Source of the DNA: Halococcaceae archaeon | GTDB lineage: Archaea > Halobacteriota > Halobacteria > Halobacteriales > Halalkalicoccaceae | Direction of reading: 5' to 3' | NCBI GenBank assembly: GCA_007129135.1 | Contig: SKWB01000180.1 | Location: forward strand, 1-13,234 | DNA length: 13,234 nt | Shown: positions 5,158-11,344 of the stretch, in pieces | Position numbering within the stretch: the stretch's first letter is position 1 | Layout of the letters: each line of letters starts with the position of its first letter | Notes under the pieces: generated by a model | Databases searched by the model: none | Told to the model about the DNA's origin: nothing | Seen by the model: only the letters and a program-made list of their open reading frames with translations | Position numbers and translations under genes: made by a program

Positions 5158-5535
5158 GTGACCGACGATCCGGCCCACACGGACCGTGAAGCCACCGAGA
5201 CGGTCCCCGTGACCGTGATCGACGGCGACGACAGGGTCGTGATCGACGCCCCGGTCGGGTCGGTACTCAGGGACGTACTGGTCGCGAACGATCGCTCGCC
5301 GTACACCCGGTACACCGAGCGGCTGAACTGCGGCGGGCGGGGGCTCTGTGCGACCTGTGGGGTCCGTATCGCCGGGGAGATCGACCCGGAGCACTGGCAC
5401 GACCGCCTCGCCGAGCGCTTCGGCTACCCCCGACTCTCCTGTCAGGTGACGGTCGACCGCCCGATGACCGTCTCGCTGGTCCGGGGAAAGCGCGTGTGGG
5501 GCGGCCGATCCCCGGCGACGGGAACGGATTATTAA
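5158..5535 (+). CDS. [2Fe-2S] ferredoxin-type protein
   Basis: This gene encodes 125 residues from GTG 5158. The open frame extends upstream to 5080, but that extension is basic (FGRPRRG...) and runs over the TATA-like element, so I prefer 5158. The protein begins with a short acidic lead, then a beta-grasp pattern (TVPVTVIDGDDRVVIDAPVG) and the cluster motif C58-x5-C64-x2-C67 in NCGGRGLCATCGVRI, with the fourth ligand Cys95 in RLSCQV. This spacing is that of a [2Fe-2S] ferredoxin domain, soluble and without a signal peptide. The partner is unknown. It lies 36 bp before the acyl-CoA synthetase gene, on the same strand. A TATA-like sequence overlaps its end, so co-transcription is possible but not required. 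Redox partners within reach are the FixABCX proteins encoded 4 kb away, which is inference only. Confidence 0.85.
   Translation: MTDDPAHTDREATETVPVTVIDGDDRVVIDAPVGSVLRDVLVANDRSPYTRYTERLNCGGRGLCATCGVRIAGEIDPEHWHDRLAERFGYPRLSCQVTVDRPMTVSLVRGKRVWGGRSPATGTDY
5525..5535 (+). promoter_or_regulatory. TATA-like element before the acyl-CoA synthetase gene
   Basis: GGATTATTAA overlaps the end and stop codon of the ferredoxin gene. It lies about 40 nt before GTG 5572 and about 58 nt before GTG 5590, so a short leader would be expected. Confidence 0.4.
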
Positions 5536-5571
5536 CCCCGCACGCGAAGGACGAACGATGAGGGTGCAACC

Positions 5572-7680
5572 GTGGGCGGTGAGCGCTCCGTGAGCGGAGA
5601 CAGGGATCTCTCGGGACTGTTCTCGCCCGATCGTGTCGCCGTCGTCGGTGCGACGCCGCGCGAGGGCTCGGTCGCGCGGGCGATCGTCGAGAACCTCGCA
5701 GCGTTCTCCGGCTCCGTCGTCGGCGTCAACCCGAACTACGACGAGGTCTGTGGGGTCGAGTGCGTGGACTCGATCGCGGAGGCGGGCGATGTGGACGTCG
5801 GGGTGGTCGTCGTCCCACCGCACCTCGCGCTGTCCGCGATCCGGGAGGCGGGCGAGGCAGGGATCGAGAACCTCGTCGTCATCACCGCCGGCTTCGGCGA
5901 GACGGGAAGCGAGGGGGCGAGCCGCGAACGGGAACTTCGCGAGATCGCAGCGGAGTACGACCTGAACGTCGTCGGGCCGAACAGCCTCGGGGTCCTCTCG
6001 ACCGCCACCGACCTGAACGCGACGTTCGGCCCCGACAGGCCGCTTTCGGGCTCGATCTCGTTCATGAGTCAGTCCGGAGCCTTCGTCACCGCGGTGATCG
6101 ACTGGGCGCTCTCGGAGGGGATCGGGTTCGCGGACGTCGTCTCGCTCGGGAACAAGGCGGTGCTCGACGAGAGCGACTTCGTCCGGGCCTGGGGGCGCGA
6201 CGACCGAACCGAGGTGGTGATCGGCTACCTGGAGGGGATCGATCGAGGGCGGGAGTTCATCGAGGCGGCCAGACAGGTAACCGACGAGACGCCGGTCGTG
6301 CTCGTGAAGTCCGGGCGGACGGACGCGGGCGCGCAGGCGGCCTCCTCGCACACGGGGACGATCGCCGGGAGCGACCGGGCGTACGAAGCCGGCCTGGACC
6401 AGGCGGGGGTGATCCGCGCCGAGACGGTACAAGAGCTGTTCGACGCCGCGAGCGCGCTCGCGGGCCAGCCCCTCCCCGAGGGAGACGGCGTCGCGGTCGT
6501 CACGAACGCGGGTGGACCGGGCGTGATGGCGACGGACGCCGTCGGGGACTCCTCGCTCCGCATGGCGTCGTTCTCCGAGGGGACGCTCGACAGGTACGGA
6601 GAGTCGATGCCGGCGGAGGCGAACGTCTACAACCCCGTGGACGTGATCGGCGACGCCGACATCGACCGGTTCCGCGAGGCGATCGAGATCGCGCTCGAGG
6701 ACGGGGACGTCTCGGCGGTCGCGGTGCTCTCTGCACCCACCGCGGTCCTCTCGTACCCCGACCTCGCCGAGGCGATCGTCGAGCTCCAGGCCGAGTACGG
6801 CACGCCGATCGTCACCTGCCTGATGGGCGGCGAGCGCGCCCGGGCGGCGAAGTCCGTACTGAGCGAGGCGGGAATCCCGCTCTACTTCGACCCGGCGCGG
6901 GCGATCGGGAGCCTCGACGCGCTGGTTCGGTACCGCGAGATCAGCGAGCGGGAGTACGACGACCCCGCCGAGTTCGACGTCGACACCGAGCGCGCCCGGG
7001 CGGTGCTCGATCGGGCGACCGAGCGGGACAACCGCGTCGGCGTCGAGGCGATGGAGCTGCTCTCGGCCTACGGCATCCCGATCCCGGAGGGCGAGGTCGT
7101 CTCCGACCCCGAGGAGGCCGAGCGCGTCGCCCGCTCGATCGAGGGCGAGGTCGTGATGAAGATCGTGAGCCCCGACATCCTCCACAAGTCAGATATCGGC
7201 GGGGTGGCCGTCGGGGTCGCAGAGGATGCGGTCGCCGACACCTACGAGGACCTGCTGACCCGGGCCCGGAACTACAGCCCGGACGCGACGATCCTCGGGA
7301 TCCAGGTCCAGGAGACGGTCGATCTGGATTCGGGGGTCGAGACGCTCGTCGGGATGAGCGAGGACCCACAGTTCGGGCCGCTGCTCGCGTTCGGCCTGGG
7401 TGGGATCTTCGTCGAGATACTCGAGGACGTCGCGTTCCGGGTCGCGCCGATCAGCGAGCGCGAGGCCGGGGAGATGGTCGAGGAGATCGACGCGCTCCCG
7501 CTGCTCCGGGGTGCGCGCGGCCGCGACCCCGTCGACGAAGGGGCGATCGTCGAGACGCTCTGTCGACTGGGCCAACTCGTCACGGAGTTCCCGGAGATCG
7601 TGGAACTGGACGTCAACCCGCTGGTCGCGACGCCCGAGGGCGTCGTCGCCATCGACCTCCAACTCACTGTAGAGCAATGA
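5572..7680 (+). CDS. acd: acyl-CoA (acetyl-CoA) synthetase, ADP-forming, fused alpha-beta
   Basis: This gene encodes 702 residues from GTG 5572. An in-frame GTG at 5590 (VSGDRDLSGLF) is an alternative, preceded by GGCGGTGAG, which resembles a ribosome-binding site. The enzyme family converts acetyl-CoA (or another acyl-CoA), ADP and phosphate to acid, CoA and ATP. Domain order is the fused archaeal one: CoA-binding Rossmann domain (about 10-130, DRVAVVGAT...), the CoA-ligase domains with FMSQSGAF and phosphohistidine motif SSHTGTIAGSD (His260), then from about 475 an ATP-grasp beta part with LHKSDIGGV (His538) and a C-terminal ELDVNPLVATPEGVVAIDL. All key motifs are intact and the length is normal for the fused form. 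Substrate range cannot be decided. The stop overlaps the next start by ATGA, so translation is probably coupled to the BioD-like/DRTGG protein. Confidence 0.93.
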   Translation: MGGERSVSGDRDLSGLFSPDRVAVVGATPREGSVARAIVENLAAFSGSVVGVNPNYDEVCGVECVDSIAEAGDVDVGVVVVPPHLALSAIREAGEAGIENLVVITAGFGETGSEGASRERELREIAAEYDLNVVGPNSLGVLSTATDLNATFGPDRPLSGSISFMSQSGAFVTAVIDWALSEGIGFADVVSLGNKAVLDESDFVRAWGRDDRTEVVIGYLEGIDRGREFIEAARQVTDETPVVLVKSGRTDAGAQAASSHTGTIAGSDRAYEAGLDQAGVIRAETVQELFDAASALAGQPLPEGDGVAVVTNAGGPGVMATDAVGDSSLRMASFSEGTLDRYGESMPAEANVYNPVDVIGDADIDRFREAIEIALEDGDVSAVAVLSAPTAVLSYPDLAEAIVELQAEYGTPIVTCLMGGERARAAKSVLSEAGIPLYFDPARAIGSLDALVRYREISEREYDDPAEFDVDTERARAVLDRATERDNRVGVEAMELLSAYGIPIPEGEVVSDPEEAERVARSIEGEVVMKIVSPDILHKSDIGGVAVGVAEDAVADTYEDLLTRARNYSPDATILGIQVQETVDLDSGVETLVGMSEDPQFGPLLAFGLGGIFVEILEDVAFRVAPISEREAGEMVEEIDALPLLRGARGRDPVDEGAIVETLCRLGQLVTEFPEIVELDVNPLVATPEGVVAIDLQLTVEQ

Positions 7681-8741
7681 CACGCACCATACTCGTCGCC
7701 GGAACCGCGGACAGCACAGGCAAGACGGCGATCGCGCTCGCGCTCGGGCGGATCGCGGCCGAACGCGGGCTCTCGGTCGGCTACATGAAGCCGAAGGGCA
7801 CCCGTCTCCAGAGCAACGTCGGGAAGACGCTCGACGAGGACCCGCTGCTCGCCCGCGAACTCCTCGACCTGGAGGCCGAGATGCACGAACTCGAACCCGT
7901 CGTCTACTCGCCGACGTTCGTCGAGCAGGCGATCCGCGGGCGCGAGGACCCCGACGAACTCCGGGAGCTGGTACGAGAGCGCTTCGAAGGACTCTCCGAA
8001 GGGACGGACCTGATGATCGTGGAGGGCGCGCGTTCGCCCGCCACCGGCGGGATCGTCTCGCTCACCGATCCGGCGGTCGCGGAGCTGTTCGACGCCGAGG
8101 TGCTCCTGGTCGCCGCCCACGAGACGGCGATGGACGCGGACGAGACGCTCGACGCCGCTTCACGGTACGGCGACCGCCTCCTCGGGGTCGTCTTCAACGC
8201 CGTCTCCGATTCCGCGTTCGACGGGCTCGAGTCGGACGTCGTCCCGTTCCTCGAAGAGCGCGGGGTCACCGTCTACGGGACGCTCCCACGCACCCAGGAG
8301 CTGGCCGGGGTCACCGTCGCCGAACTGGCGGACGAACTCGGCGCACGCGTGCTCACCGCCGACACCTCGACCGACGCCTACGTCGAGCGCTTTCTCGTGG
8401 GGGCGATGAGCGGCGAGTCCGCGCTCCGACACCTGCGTCGGACGCGCGACGCCGCGCTCATCACCGGCGGCGACCGCGCGGACCTCCAGACGGTCGCCAT
8501 GGAGGCAGCGGGCGTGAAGTGTCTCGTCCTCACCGGCGGGCTCACTCCCTCGAGCGCTGTCCTCGGCACCGCGGAGGACAAAGGGGTCCCGGTCCTGCTC
8601 GTCCGCTCGGACACGTTGGCGACGATCGATCGGGCAGAGGACGTCGTCCGGAGCGGGCGGACCCGCGACGAGCGAACCGTCTCGATCATGGAGGGGCTGC
8701 TCGCCGAACACGCGGACGTGGACGGACTGCTCGGCGAGTGA
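7677..8741 (+). CDS. BioD-like P-loop + DRTGG domain protein ('phosphotransacetylase family')
   Basis: This gene encodes 354 residues, starting in an ATGA overlap with the acyl-CoA synthetase. Residues 1-210 form a BioD/CobQ-like nucleotide-binding domain: the P-loop GTADSTGKT (9-17) has the G-x5-GKT spacing of dethiobiotin synthetase, KPKGTR follows, and IVEGARSP matches the later acidic motif region. From about 235 a DRTGG domain follows, with ALITGGDRADLQTVAM and LVLTGGLTPSS. This two-domain arrangement equals the N-terminal, regulatory part of long bacterial phosphotransacetylases, but the catalytic PTA_PTB domain is absent, so acetyl-transfer activity is not expected. A regulatory or sensing role for the neighbouring acyl-CoA synthetase is a reasonable inference from the overlap. 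Its end is 10 bp from the end of the convergent uspA-like gene. Confidence 0.88.
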   Translation: MTRTILVAGTADSTGKTAIALALGRIAAERGLSVGYMKPKGTRLQSNVGKTLDEDPLLARELLDLEAEMHELEPVVYSPTFVEQAIRGREDPDELRELVRERFEGLSEGTDLMIVEGARSPATGGIVSLTDPAVAELFDAEVLLVAAHETAMDADETLDAASRYGDRLLGVVFNAVSDSAFDGLESDVVPFLEERGVTVYGTLPRTQELAGVTVAELADELGARVLTADTSTDAYVERFLVGAMSGESALRHLRRTRDAALITGGDRADLQTVAMEAAGVKCLVLTGGLTPSSAVLGTAEDKGVPVLLVRSDTLATIDRAEDVVRSGRTRDERTVSIMEGLLAEHADVDGLLGE

Positions 8742-8751
8742 GCCGACAGTC

Positions 8752-9189
8752 TCACTTCACCACAGTCACCGGAAGTTCCGCGCGTGCGAGCAGCCCCTTC
8801 GCGACGCTCCCGAAGGCCTCCTGGTACCGGTCGCCGAGTCCTCGGTGACCGACGAAGACGCCGTCGTAGCCCCCGTCCATCGCGAAGTCCGCTATCTCGG
8901 TGACGGGATCGCCGTAGAGCAACACGGTCCGGAGCTCGATCCCGAGTTCCTCGCCGAGCGCCATCGCCTCCGCGAGGACCGCTCGCCCGCGGCGCTCGGT
9001 CGTATCGATTCCGTCGGCGACGAGCAGGTCGCCCGTGGTCGCTCCACCGCCGCTCGCGACTGGCGTCACCTCCAGTTCGGGTTCGGCGGCGTGGACGGCG
9101 GTGAACCTCGCCTCCGGGAGGACGTCCGCGGCGTACCTGAGCGTGTTCGTAGCCGATTCCGAGCCGTCGAACGCGACGATGAAGTGCAT
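8752..9189 (-). CDS. universal stress protein, UspA family, ATP-binding type
   Basis: This gene encodes 145 residues from ATG 9189. A GTG at 9198 would add three residues, but AGAGGTGA just upstream of ATG 9189 looks like a ribosome-binding site and overlaps that GTG. The single UspA domain starts with the typical strand and Asp (MHFIVAFDGSESA) and carries the nucleotide-binding motif G-x2-G-x9-G-S at Gly114, Gly117, Gly127 and Ser128 (GHRGLGDRYQEAFGS), which marks the ATP-binding branch. It ends in LPVTVVK. The protein should be cytoplasmic; the family serves in stress or energy sensing, but the particular role is unknown. The gene is divergent from the small gene at 9303, and a perfect palindrome (9245-9261) lies between them. 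Confidence 0.92.
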   Translation of the reverse strand: MHFIVAFDGSESATNTLRYAADVLPEARFTAVHAAEPELEVTPVASGGGATTGDLLVADGIDTTERRGRAVLAEAMALGEELGIELRTVLLYGDPVTEIADFAMDGGYDGVFVGHRGLGDRYQEAFGSVAKGLLARAELPVTVVK

Positions 9190-9225
9190 CTCGGTCACCT
9201 CTCCACCCGTTCTTCGTCGTCCGTC

Positions 9226-9233
9226 GGATAAGC
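9226..9233 (-). promoter_or_regulatory. TATA-like box for the uspA-like gene
   Basis: On the minus strand the sequence reads CTTATCC, about 40 nt before ATG 9189, leaving room for a short leader with the observed ribosome-binding site. It is centred about 23 bp from the centre of the palindrome at 9245-9261. Confidence 0.45.
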
Positions 9234-9244
9234 GACGTCGTCGG

Positions 9245-9261
9245 TTCTCACGCCGTGAGAA
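9245..9261. promoter_or_regulatory. palindrome TTCTCA-N5-TGAGAA, copy 1 (putative operator)
   Basis: A perfect 6+6 inverted repeat with a 5-bp spacer (CGCCG) lies midway between the divergent uspA-like and small-protein genes. The centre is about 23 bp from the TATA-like box on each side. The same half-sites recur at 9489-9505 upstream of fixA with a different spacer, so the half-sites look selected. A binding site for a dimeric regulator is the likeliest reading; the regulator is unknown. Confidence 0.65.
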
Positions 9262-9271
9262 GCGGGGTCGA

Positions 9272-9281
9272 CGTCTTTTCG
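9272..9281 (+). promoter_or_regulatory. TATA-like box for the small DUF7511-like gene
   Basis: CGTCTTTTCG is centred about 26 nt before ATG 9303, as expected for a leaderless transcript, and about 23 bp from the centre of palindrome copy 1. Confidence 0.4.
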
Positions 9282-9302
9282 GTTGCAGGTCGACTCACCG
9301 AC

Positions 9303-9488
9303 ATGGGCCGACCAGAAGCGGACACGATCCGACGCGGCGACCCCCCGGTCCCAGCCGAACCGCTCGACCTGCTCGTCCACGAGGGGGAGTGGACGCTCGT
9401 CCCCCGCGACGTGGACGAGGAGAGACGAACGACCGCGTGGCTCACCGCCGACGAACGGACGGTTCGTGAGCTCGTGGAGTGGCGGTAG
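9303..9488 (+). CDS. small haloarchaeal protein, DUF7511-like
   Basis: This gene encodes 61 residues from ATG 9303; an upstream in-frame ATG at 9255 lies inside the palindrome and before the TATA-like box, so it is rejected. The C-terminal 40 residues (LDLLVHEGEWTLVPRDVDEERRTTAWLTADERTVRELVEW) resemble, from memory, the small haloarchaeal DUF7511 proteins, which share a 'TLxPxDxDxxxxTTAWLxA' core. No cysteines, membrane segments or catalytic residues are visible, so this is a small soluble protein of unknown role. It stands alone between the uspA-like gene and the fix operon and is bracketed by the two copies of the 17-bp palindrome; the second copy begins on the base after its stop codon. 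Confidence 0.72.
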   Translation: MGRPEADTIRRGDPPVPAEPLDLLVHEGEWTLVPRDVDEERRTTAWLTADERTVRELVEWR

Positions 9489-9505
9489 TTCTCATCGGGT
9501 GAGAA
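9489..9505. promoter_or_regulatory. palindrome TTCTCA-N5-TGAGAA, copy 2 (putative operator of the fix operon)
   Basis: The half-sites are identical to 9245-9261, with spacer TCGGG. It begins directly after the stop codon of the small gene and ends 52 bp before ATG of fixA. Its centre is about 24 bp upstream of the TATA-like CTCATAGCT. It could also fold as a hairpin at the end of the small-gene transcript, but the recurrence at a promoter-only position argues for an operator. Confidence 0.62.
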
Positions 9506-9517
9506 TCAGCTCGACCG

Positions 9518-9526
9518 CTCATAGCT
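9518..9526 (+). promoter_or_regulatory. TATA-like box for fixABCX
   Basis: CTCATAGCT lies about 36 nt before ATG 9558, and is the only AT-leaning patch in the 69-bp gap. The assignment is weak. Confidence 0.35.
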
Positions 9527-9557
9527 CCCGACGGCCAACCGTCGATCGGGTGATCGA

Positions 9558-10337
9558 ATGCACGATTTCACGGTCGTCGTCGGGGTGAAACAGGTCCCCG
9601 ACGCCGACGAGGTCGGACTCGACCCGGACACGGGTCGGCTGGACCGAGCGAGCGCGCCCGCGGTGATGAACCCGCCCGACAGGTGCGCGCTCGAAGCGGC
9701 GCTCTCCCTCAAAGACGCCCACGCTGCTCGCGTGATCGCGGTCACGATGGGGCCGCCGATGGCGACCCCGGTACTGCGAGAGGCCGTAGCGATGGGCTGT
9801 GACGACGGCGTCCTGATCACCGATCGGGCGTTCGCCGGGAGCGACACCTGGCCGACGAGCCTCACGCTCGCGCGCGTCGCCGAGCACCTCGACGCCGACG
9901 TCGTCCTCTGCGGCGAGGAGACGACCGACTCCTCGACGGGACAGGTGCCGCCGGGGATCGCCGCGCACAACGGCTGGGCGCAACTCACCTACGTCGAGGC
10001 GCTCGATCTGCGACCCGAGGAAGGGAGAGTTGTCGCCCACCGCGACGTCGAGGGCGGCTACGAGGTCGTCGCCGCCGACCTCCCGGTGGTGGTCGCCGTC
10101 GCCTTCGGCTCGTTCGAGCCGCGACCGGCGGGGCTGCACCGAAAGCTCTTCGCCGAGACCGAGTTCGATCCGAGAGAGCTCTCGGCTGCGGACCTCGGCA
10201 TCGAGGAGGAGGTCGGCCTCGCCGTCTCGCCGACGTCGGTCGGCGGGATGGAGACCGTCCAGCCGGTCGACCGACAGGGGGAGGTCGTCGACGAAGTAGA
10301 CGACCTCCTCGGACCGATCCGGGAGGCGGTCGCATGA
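9558..10337 (+). CDS. fixA: electron transfer flavoprotein beta subunit, FixA/EtfB
   Basis: This gene encodes 259 residues, first of a four-gene operon. It opens with VVVGVKQVPDADE, the EtfB/FixA signature, has the MNPPDRCALEAAL segment, and carries GEETTDSSTGQVPPG (119-133), the segment that in bifurcating ETFs holds the second (beta) FAD. With FixB it forms the heterodimer that takes electrons from NADH and splits them towards ferredoxin and quinone. It is cytoplasmic and of normal length. The stop overlaps the fixB start as ATGA (10334-10337). A TATA-like box and the second palindrome lie upstream, so control of the operon is probably exerted there. The assignment to the Fix type rather than an ordinary ETF rests on the complete ABCX set. 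Confidence 0.95.
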   Translation: MHDFTVVVGVKQVPDADEVGLDPDTGRLDRASAPAVMNPPDRCALEAALSLKDAHAARVIAVTMGPPMATPVLREAVAMGCDDGVLITDRAFAGSDTWPTSLTLARVAEHLDADVVLCGEETTDSSTGQVPPGIAAHNGWAQLTYVEALDLRPEEGRVVAHRDVEGGYEVVAADLPVVVAVAFGSFEPRPAGLHRKLFAETEFDPRELSAADLGIEEEVGLAVSPTSVGGMETVQPVDRQGEVVDEVDDLLGPIREAVA

Positions 10338-11344
10338 CCGAGATCGACCCGGACGAGTACGAGGGCGTCTGGGTGTTCGTCGAGGAGCACGCGGGAGAGG
10401 TGATGCCGGTCTCCTGGGAACTGCTCGCGGAGGGACGGAAACTGACGGAGACGACCGGCCAGGAGCTCGTCGCGCTGGTGATCGGCGAGGACTGCGAGGC
10501 GGTCGCCGAGGCGGCGCTCGCCCACGGGGCCGACCGTGTGCTCGTCGCCGACGACCCGGTGTTCGAGCCCTATCGGGCCGACCCCTACGGCGCGCAGTTC
10601 CGGGCGATGGTCGAGGAACGGAAGCCGTCGATCGTCCTGATCGGCGGCACCCACACCGGTCGGGACTTCGCGGGCCGCGTCGCGGTGCCGACTCACGCGG
10701 GGCTCACCGCGGACGTGACCGAGATCGACGTCGACGAGGCGGGGATCCTCCAGGCGCGTCGACCCGCCTTCGGCGGCGACGTGCTCGCGACGATCCTCTG
10801 CGAGGACCACCGCCCGCAGATGGCGACGATCCGCCCGGGCGTGTTCGAAGCCGCGGAACCGGATCCCGATCGCACGGGCGAGGTCGAGCGCGTCGAGGTC
10901 GTCGTCGCCGAGGACGAGACGATGAGCGAGGTGCTCGAACGGGTCGTCGGCGACCGGGCCGACATCACCGAGGCCGAGCGGATCGTCGCGGTCGGCGCGG
11001 GCGTCGAGGGCGACCTCGAACCGGCCCGAGCGCTCGCGGCGGCGCTCGATGCCGACCTCGCGGCGACGCGCGCCGCGGTGGACGAGGGCTGGATCGACGG
11101 CTCGCGACAGGTCGGTCAGACGGGAAAGACCGTGCGACCGGAGCTCTACGTCGCCGTCGGCGTCTCCGGTGCGATCCAGCACGTCGAGGGGATGAACAAG
11201 AGCGGGGTCGTCCTCGCGATCAACACCGACCCGAACGCCCCGATCTTCGAGCACGCCGACTACGGTATCGTCGGTGACCACGCGGAGGTCTGTCACGAAC
11301 TGGCCGACCGACTGAGCGGGGAGACACCGGAGCTGATAGCATGA
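10334..11344 (+). CDS. fixB: electron transfer flavoprotein alpha subunit, FixB/EtfA
   Basis: This gene encodes 336 residues. The N-terminal ETF domain (about 10-190) starts with GVWVFVEEHAGEVMPVSWELL and includes LIGGTHTGRDFAGRVA. The C-terminal FAD-binding domain is unmistakable: QVGQTGKTV (about 259-267), then LYVAVGVSGAIQHVEGM and LAINTDPNAPIFEHADYGIVGD, which bind the alpha FAD. It is the partner of FixA in the bifurcating flavoprotein. There is no iron-sulfur insertion at the N-terminus, unlike some clostridial EtfA proteins. It overlaps fixA upstream and fixC downstream by ATGA. The junction TGATAGCATGA at its end recurs exactly at the fixC/fixX junction. Confidence 0.95.
   Translation: MTEIDPDEYEGVWVFVEEHAGEVMPVSWELLAEGRKLTETTGQELVALVIGEDCEAVAEAALAHGADRVLVADDPVFEPYRADPYGAQFRAMVEERKPSIVLIGGTHTGRDFAGRVAVPTHAGLTADVTEIDVDEAGILQARRPAFGGDVLATILCEDHRPQMATIRPGVFEAAEPDPDRTGEVERVEVVVAEDETMSEVLERVVGDRADITEAERIVAVGAGVEGDLEPARALAAALDADLAATRAAVDEGWIDGSRQVGQTGKTVRPELYVAVGVSGAIQHVEGMNKSGVVLAINTDPNAPIFEHADYGIVGDHAEVCHELADRLSGETPELIA

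Noticed and set aside
4868..5161. 97-residue open frame in the gap after the UshA-like gene
   Set aside because: It begins at GTG, is basic and low in Asp/Glu, runs through the hairpins and the ferredoxin promoter, and has no recognisable motif.
4996..7185. 729-residue minus-strand open frame opposite the ferredoxin and acyl-CoA synthetase
   Set aside because: It is a high-G+C shadow: Arg/His/Val-rich, no motifs, and opposite two well-supported genes.
5760..7676. Upstream extension of the BioD-like/DRTGG frame, giving a 993-residue protein
   Set aside because: The first ~640 codons are an Arg/Gly-rich shadow of the acyl-CoA synthetase; the real start is the ATG at 7677 in the ATGA overlap.
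9489..9505. Palindrome copy 2 read as a hairpin terminator of the small gene
   Set aside because: Archaeal terminators depend on T runs and none follows; the same palindrome occurs at 9245-9261, where no gene ends.
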